Origin: Candidatus Hydrogenedentota bacterium
Lineage (GTDB): Bacteria; Hydrogenedentota; Hydrogenedentia; Hydrogenedentales; CAIZGN01
Reading direction: 5' to 3'
Length of the DNA: 36,190 nt
NCBI GenBank assembly: GCA_903932505.1
Contig: CAIZGN010000464.1
Span: forward strand, 1-36,190
Shown here piece by piece: positions 31,589 to 36,190 of this stretch; position 1 is the stretch's first letter, and each line of letters opens with the position of its first letter. Under the pieces are notes generated by a model. The model did not search any database, was not told the DNA's origin, and saw only the letters and a list, made by a program, of their open reading frames with translations. The translations under genes and the position numbers were made by a program.

Positions 31589-33882
31589 AAAGTTACACTT
31601 TAGGTGCCGCAATTGTCGTGTTGTTGGCGGGAATTGCCCAAGCACAGGATCAGACGGGACGCGCCGTGGCCTCCGTCCAAATCTCAGGTCTTGAACGCGT
31701 AAGCGAACAGGTCGCTCGTGCCAAGCTGGAGGTTCAGGCAGGTCAGCCGTACAATCCGCAGATTGTCGCCCGCGACATCCGCCATTTGTATGACCTCGGC
31801 TTTTTCGCCTCGGTCAAAGCCGATGCTGGCCCCGCAGGGGATCAGGTGGCCGTTACCTACATCGTCGAAGAAAAGCGCGTTATCGACAGCATTGAGATCG
31901 TCGGTAACAAAAAAATGAAAAAGCGCAAACTACTCGGCAGCCTAACCTTGCGCGAAGGCGACTCCTTTGTTCAAGATGCCCTCAAAGAAGAGCGTGATGC
32001 CCTGATCAAGACCTACGAATCCAAAGGCTTTGCGAACACCATTGTTGACGTCGTCGCGGAAAAGACCGGCCCCTCGCGGGTCAAGCTCGTCTACAATATC
32101 GAAGAAGGCAAGAAGGCCCGCATCCATACCATCCAGTTCGTCGGCAATGACGCATTGACCCGGCACCAAATCAAAAAGGTCATGAAGACCAAACCCGCCT
32201 TCTGGTTCCTCGGCGGCAAATACGACGAAGACAAGCTCGAAGCCGACCTTAAGAACGTTCTCGACGAATACGGCAACCACGGCCGCCTTGAAGCCGATAT
32301 TCCCAAGACCGACCTCGTTTATACCAAAAACGGACGAGGCATGGATCTCACCGTCTTTCTGCAGGAAGGCCCCGAATACCATGTCGATACCCTTGAGCTG
32401 GACAATAACAAGGTCTTCGACGATGATGAGTTGATGGACAAAGTCAAGGTGCAGGCGGGCGATGTCCACAACAAAGGCCAGGTCGCCAAAGACGCCGACG
32501 CACTCACCAAGGACTATCAGGACAGCGGATTCGTTCGCGCCGAAGTCGAGCCGCGCGTTACCCTCGACCGCGACAACAAGACCACCCACGTCATTCACCA
32601 TGCCGATGAAGCCGAACTTAAATATGTCCGCGAGATCAAAGTCACCGGAAATGACACCACCAAGGACGAAGTCATCCGCCGCGAGATGTTGACCACCCCC
32701 GGCGAGCGTTATGACGGTGGCTCCGTGCAGGAAAGCCGCCGCCGCCTTGACAACACGCGCTACTTTGACTCCATCCGCATCAACCCCGAAGACTTTGAGC
32801 TCGACGAACGCTACACCGACCTCCTCGTCGATGTCGAAGAAGGCAAGACCGGCACCTTCAACTTCGGCGCAGGGTACAGCACCGAAGACGGCGTTGGTGG
32901 TTTCGGCGAACTGCGCCTCAACAACTTCGATGCCACCAATTGGCCCACATTCTCGGGTGGCGGGCAGCAATTCCGACTCAAACTCAATCGCGGTGACCGT
33001 CGCAACGAATACTCCATGAGCCTCACCGACCCCGAAATGTTCGGCTACCCCATTGCCGGCGGATTCGACCTGTTCAACGAATCCTACCGCGTCCGTGGCG
33101 GTGCCAACTACAAAGAAGCCCAGCAGGGCGGCCAGATTCGCTTTGGCAAATCCCTCTCTCCCTACGTGACCGCTCGTTCCTCCTGGCGATTCCAGGAGAC
33201 CGAACTTTCCGAACTGCCCTTCTTCGTCAACTGGGACATTCGCCGCCAGCGCGGCACCAGTACCACCGTCAGCAGCACCTGGCAACTGGAGCGCAACACC
33301 ATCAACCTCTACCGCGACCCCACCCGCGGCGGACGCCACTTGGTAAGCTCCGAGATTGCCGGTCTCGGCGGCGACCATGAATTCTGGAAATTGGAACACG
33401 ACTCCATTTGGTATCTCCCCCTGAACAAAGACGAAAAATGGGTTATGTCCCTCCAACTCCGTGAAGGCTGGATGACCACCTACGGAAACTCCGATTACGT
33501 TCCCTTGGAAGACCGCTTCTACGCCGGTGGCAGCACCACTGTCCGAGGCTACGATACCCGCGAAATCGGCCCCAAAGGCAAAGAATACCTCTTCTGGGGC
33601 AACAGCTTCGCCCTCGGCGGAAACCTGCGCGCCATCGGAAATGTTGAGCTAAAATATCGGGCCAGCGAACTCCTCCGACTCTACATGTTCGCGGACTCCG
33701 GCGGCGTCTGGGCTGACACCAGCGACTTCAGCTTCGGTGACTTCAAACACAGCGTAGGCGTAGGCATGGGATTCGACATACCCCGTATGGGCCCCATCCG
33801 CATCGACTATGGCTTCCCCCTCAACCCCGACAAAGACCAAGGCAGTGGCCGCCTTCACCTGAGCACCGGCTTCCGCTTCTAG
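31585..33882 (+). CDS. bamA: Outer-membrane protein assembly factor BamA
   Basis: BamA folds beta-barrel proteins into the outer membrane. The 765-residue product has a signal peptide (1-20, AQA-Q), five POTRA domains (about 25-105, 105-185, 185-270, 270-350, 350-430) and a C-terminal barrel (about 430-765) ending in Phe (LHLSTGFRF), a typical outer-membrane sorting end. The lid motif VRGY (653-656) lies in FYAGGSTTVRGYDTREIG. The start is TTG at 31585, overlapping the clpC stop (TTGA) with GAAGGA upstream. The usual neighbours rseP, skp and lpxD are absent. Confidence 0.95.
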   Translation: MKSYTLGAAIVVLLAGIAQAQDQTGRAVASVQISGLERVSEQVARAKLEVQAGQPYNPQIVARDIRHLYDLGFFASVKADAGPAGDQVAVTYIVEEKRVIDSIEIVGNKKMKKRKLLGSLTLREGDSFVQDALKEERDALIKTYESKGFANTIVDVVAEKTGPSRVKLVYNIEEGKKARIHTIQFVGNDALTRHQIKKVMKTKPAFWFLGGKYDEDKLEADLKNVLDEYGNHGRLEADIPKTDLVYTKNGRGMDLTVFLQEGPEYHVDTLELDNNKVFDDDELMDKVKVQAGDVHNKGQVAKDADALTKDYQDSGFVRAEVEPRVTLDRDNKTTHVIHHADEAELKYVREIKVTGNDTTKDEVIRREMLTTPGERYDGGSVQESRRRLDNTRYFDSIRINPEDFELDERYTDLLVDVEEGKTGTFNFGAGYSTEDGVGGFGELRLNNFDATNWPTFSGGGQQFRLKLNRGDRRNEYSMSLTDPEMFGYPIAGGFDLFNESYRVRGGANYKEAQQGGQIRFGKSLSPYVTARSSWRFQETELSELPFFVNWDIRRQRGTSTTVSSTWQLERNTINLYRDPTRGGRHLVSSEIAGLGGDHEFWKLEHDSIWYLPLNKDEKWVMSLQLREGWMTTYGNSDYVPLEDRFYAGGSTTVRGYDTREIGPKGKEYLFWGNSFALGGNLRAIGNVELKYRASELLRLYMFADSGGVWADTSDFSFGDFKHSVGVGMGFDIPRMGPIRIDYGFPLNPDKDQGSGRLHLSTGFRF

Positions 33883-33897
33883 CCAGCAAAGACAAAC

Positions 33898-33933
33898 AAA
33901 CCCGGCGTTGCCCACCAGACAACGCCGGGTTTT
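33898..33933 (+). terminator. Rho-independent terminator after bamA
   Basis: AAACCCGGCGTTG (33898-33910) pairs perfectly with CAACGCCGGGTTT (33920-33932) over a 9-base loop, followed by T. The T-tract is short (TTTT) but the 13-bp stem is very stable. It ends the clpC-bamA unit; on the minus strand the same stem could serve the convergent gene. Confidence 0.8.
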
Positions 33934-33936
33934 GCA

Positions 33937-34218
33937 TATAAAGCACCCACCGCCGAAGAGGGAAAAAACGGTGTCCAAGGGGGTGGCGCGAAAGGCCGGG
34001 GGATGTCAACCCAACATTACCACCGCACCCCACCACCAAAACTACCCGTCCCCCTAACGTAGGCATCGTGCCGCTCGCCCCCAGCCCCAAAGGGGCCTAA
34101 CAAAATAGCCGTGGGGGACGCCCACGGTGACCATCCCAAAATAGAACCCAACCCTGAAGGGGTTGAACAACATTGCCATCCCCGCAAGTCGATGCAGGCC
34201 GAACAAACGGCACCATGT
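33937..34218. repeat. Intergenic multi-hairpin repeat region
   Basis: No gene is visible. At 33981-34006 lies GGGTGGCGCGAA-N6-GGGGATGT, matching the element at 11467-11492. Three short hairpins follow, 12-25 bases apart: GCCCC-AAA-GGGGC (34084-34096), CCGTGGG-GGACG-CCCACGG (34109-34127) and CAACCC-TGAAG-GGGTTG (34149-34165). The series of distinct small hairpins looks like a composite dispersed intergenic repeat of the REP/BIME kind; I recall similar arrangements in other environmental genomes but cannot name a family. Confidence 0.65.
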
Positions 34219-35247
34219 TTAAGGCAACTGAATCTTTTCCCACTGATTGTAGCTGGCAGTGTTGTCCGCCAAATAACGTGCGACAAAGGCCCAAATCACA
34301 ACTCGATGCTTAGCAAGTCCGTCTGTACCCATTTGAGCCAAGCGCCGTGGTACTGCAGGCCCGCCCGCACCCATACCAATGTGCGCCACAGGAAATCCGA
34401 TATCGAACGAAAGTTGTGCCGCGAGCGACGCGCTGGCATTGGCGTAAACAAATGTATAACTATCACCGATGAGAAGAATCGGCGACTCGCTATCGGGCTT
34501 GAAGGTCGACCCGTTCCCGCAAAGTATGCGCCGCACGGTCGTCGTTTCCGCCGGCAACCTCCCCTCAAAGCTCGCGTACGCTGTTAGAACTTGAAAATCT
34601 TCTGTTTTTACCCGGTAGTCCTGCGCCTTTTGGGGCGATTTAATAAAATCATAGCGCCGCAACCGCTCGGCAAGAACCCCGGCTACCACTTGTGCACCCG
34701 TATTGGAATAGTGAGTGTCGGTTTTCAACGAAAGCGGCTGCCCTTGCCGCAAAGCCTCATGCAAAAAGGGCAGCACATCCACTGCCTCGACATCCCGCTG
34801 CAGCAGAGCCTCGATAAACTGCAGACGCTGCGGCGTAACTTCCTGATCCGCAGCTGTGCCAGGCACAAGCTTGTCAGGTTCAACCTCCGGGCGGGGTGGA
34901 ATCGGAACAACAATCAAATCGATCCCCCGCCGCCTCTGCTGGCAGTGAATGTCCGTAATGACTTCGATTGGTGCGACCCACCGCGCAGCTCGATCCGAAG
35001 CGGCCTTGGGCTTCACCAGATTAGGGCACAAAAGATAGCCACAGTCCCAGGCCCGACCGAAGAGGTAACCCTCCTGTGTTAGGAACGTGTCTGCTTGTAT
35101 TTCGGCAACGTAGGGAGCCCCCGGCAACAAGGCCACGGCGTCCTGAAAAGTCCGAAGAGAAGACCACCACGCCTCCCAGCCTCCGTGTTTGGAGGATTCA
35201 CCCTGAATCGCCTCCAATTGCGTAGCGATGTCCTTGGCCCGCTGCAC
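34219..35247 (-). CDS. AlgJ/AlgX-like SGNH-fold polysaccharide acetylation protein (copy 2)
   Basis: AlgJ/AlgX proteins transfer or handle O-acetyl groups on exported polysaccharide in the periplasm. The ~342-residue product has an AlgX-type N-terminal module with FLTQEGYLFGRAW (~55-67), the Asp-His pair in TDTHYSNTG (D177, H179), and the nucleophile serine in IGDSYT (S263). No signal peptide or anchor is visible. The first possible start is GTG at 35247, with no good Shine-Dalgarno, 21 bases after the upstream homologue's TAA and in the same frame. Translation may therefore depend on coupling, or the pair arose from a fusion or duplication. The paralogue shares the VPxP...PDKxVP, GDSY and FVARYL patterns. 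Confidence 0.75.
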   Translation of the reverse strand: MQRAKDIATQLEAIQGESSKHGGWEAWWSSLRTFQDAVALLPGAPYVAEIQADTFLTQEGYLFGRAWDCGYLLCPNLVKPKAASDRAARWVAPIEVITDIHCQQRRRGIDLIVVPIPPRPEVEPDKLVPGTAADQEVTPQRLQFIEALLQRDVEAVDVLPFLHEALRQGQPLSLKTDTHYSNTGAQVVAGVLAERLRRYDFIKSPQKAQDYRVKTEDFQVLTAYASFEGRLPAETTTVRRILCGNGSTFKPDSESPILLIGDSYTFVYANASASLAAQLSFDIGFPVAHIGMGAGGPAVPRRLAQMGTDGLAKHRVVIWAFVARYLADNTASYNQWEKIQLP

Positions 35248-35268
35248 AGTTGGCGTTGATGGATCCGA

Positions 35269-36190
35269 TTACTGCTGACGTTTTTTCTCTACCCCGCCAA
35301 TTGCTGCGGAAACAACCGGCCCAGGCAACACCGCCGGACGCCAATCCTTGGCGTTGTTAGCCTCGAGATAACGGGCCACAAAACACAACACAAAGGCCTT
35401 TCGTCCCTGAAAGAATTCCTGGGGCTTGCGTGCAAGCATCTGGGACAGCCCGGGCCCCCCGCCACCCACGGACTGCTCACTCACCGGCTCACCCAATGCT
35501 GCCGCCAGATGCGCACCAATGCCCGCGCCCAGTTTGGCGTACATATCGACATACGAATCACCGAGAATTGCCACAGTCGCGGACTCAGGCGCACGATAGG
35601 GTACACCCGCCCCATCCAGAACTTGCTCAATCGACACGTCCGGATCCGCATACACGCGGGCATCGTCCTCAGACAGACGGCTCGTCAAAGTCCCACCCTG
35701 ATTTTTTCGCGTCTCCGACCTGCACGCATACACAACCGTTCCCCCACACCCCCAACCCCGCAAACGCTCCGCCATGAGTTTGGCGGCGATCTGAATGCCA
35801 CGCGTATCCCAGTGCGGATCATTTTCTCGACAAAGAAGAGCCCCACCCTGCTTGCGCGCTTCTTGGAAGGCGGGCATCAGGTCTAGGGTTTCTACTTGAT
35901 TCTCCAAAAGGCGTGCGACGAATTCCGCGCGCAGTGGGGATACAGGAATATCCGGGGCATTGGGCACAATCTTATCCGGGTAAACTTCCTCGTTGCTCGG
36001 CACCGGAACAACGAGCGTGTGGATGCCGCGTGCTGCAAGATCCCGCGACAACTGGGTAAAACAATTAACCGCAGCCTCCATCGCCTTGGTATCCCCCTGG
36101 GTGAGTAGGTATTGCATCCGGGCGATGGAAAAAAGAAACCGGTCCGCGCCCATGAAAACATCAGCTTTCCCGTTAACCCGTTGCTGTTCG
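35269..36190 (-). CDS. AlgJ/AlgX-like SGNH-fold polysaccharide acetylation protein (copy 1, 5' partial)
   Basis: The frame stays open to the right edge, so the N-terminus lies outside the window; the visible ~306 codons begin near VNGKADVFMGADRFLF, which matches the AlgX-type entry module. The protein has VVPVPSNEEVYPDKIVP, the Asp-His motif NDPHWDTRG and the nucleophile serine in LGDSYVDMY. The region carries the same blocks as the downstream copy and ends KKRQQ. An internal ATG at 36153 is probably not the real start. Acetylation genes (AlgI-type MBOAT) may lie beyond the edge; none is visible here. Confidence 0.75.
   Translation of the reverse strand, partial: EQQRVNGKADVFMGADRFLFSIARMQYLLTQGDTKAMEAAVNCFTQLSRDLAARGIHTLVVPVPSNEEVYPDKIVPNAPDIPVSPLRAEFVARLLENQVETLDLMPAFQEARKQGGALLCRENDPHWDTRGIQIAAKLMAERLRGWGCGGTVVYACRSETRKNQGGTLTSRLSEDDARVYADPDVSIEQVLDGAGVPYRAPESATVAILGDSYVDMYAKLGAGIGAHLAAALGEPVSEQSVGGGGPGLSQMLARKPQEFFQGRKAFVLCFVARYLEANNAKDWRPAVLPGPVVSAAIGGVEKKRQQ

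Noticed and set aside
31942-33456. Long open frame antisense to bamA (about 500 codons)
   Set aside because: It mirrors the strongly biased third codon positions of bamA, has no recognisable domain or ribosome-binding site, and bamA is complete on the other strand.

Overview
The window is a GC-rich chromosomal segment from a flagellated, diderm (Gram-negative-type) bacterium. A complete BamA with five POTRA domains shows an outer membrane, and the flagellar genes encode rod, hook, MS-ring, C-ring and export parts. A ClpC-type (UVR-containing) Hsp100 gene, divergent flagellar proteins and GC-rich multi-hairpin intergenic repeats suggest a deep-branching phylum of the PVC / Hydrogenedentota-like neighbourhood rather than a proteobacterium. 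That placement is inference; no rRNA is present to settle it.

Layout. (1) 1-2819, minus strand: a C-terminally broken fabH at the left edge, then a two-gene unit encoding a cobalamin-binding protein with the CarH/LitR-type photosensor signature and a PAS protein with a four-cysteine tail. (2) 3083-3745: a lipoprotein gene with a strong terminator. (3) 3931-18142, plus strand: a long flagellar cluster opened by a sigma-54-type promoter: flgB, flgC, fliE, a 419-bp structured gap, fliF, fliG, fliH, fliI, fliJ, a motE-like gene, fliK, flgD, a flg_new-family gene, flgE, then fliL, fliN, fliO, fliP and an unknown membrane-anchored protein. fliM, fliQ, fliR, flhA, flhB and motAB are absent from the window. 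(4) 18151-22970, plus: cmk, recJ and two glycosyltransferase-type genes. (5) 23050-25128, plus: a secreted GH50/agarase-like glycoside hydrolase. (6) 28891-25201, minus: a CoA-transferase, a UDP-sugar dehydrogenase (WecC-like) and an adenylylsulfate kinase, probably one operon with its own promoter and terminator. (7) 29129-33882, plus: clpC overlapping bamA. (8) 33883-34218: terminator plus repeat elements. (9) 34219-36190, minus: two tandem, same-frame AlgJ/AlgX-like SGNH proteins, the first cut by the right edge.

How the parts fit. Overlapping starts and stops (ATGA, TGATG, 8-bp overlaps) tie most flagellar genes into translationally coupled units. The sigma-54 promoter suggests an enhancer-binding regulator encoded elsewhere controls early flagellar genes. 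The right half is rich in surface-glycan functions (UDP-sugar oxidation, PAPS supply, glycosyltransferases, O-acetylation-type proteins, a secreted glycosidase). The least explained items are the cobalamin photosensor lacking a DNA-binding domain with its PAS/4-Cys partner, the structured fliE-fliF gap, and the intergenic repeats.
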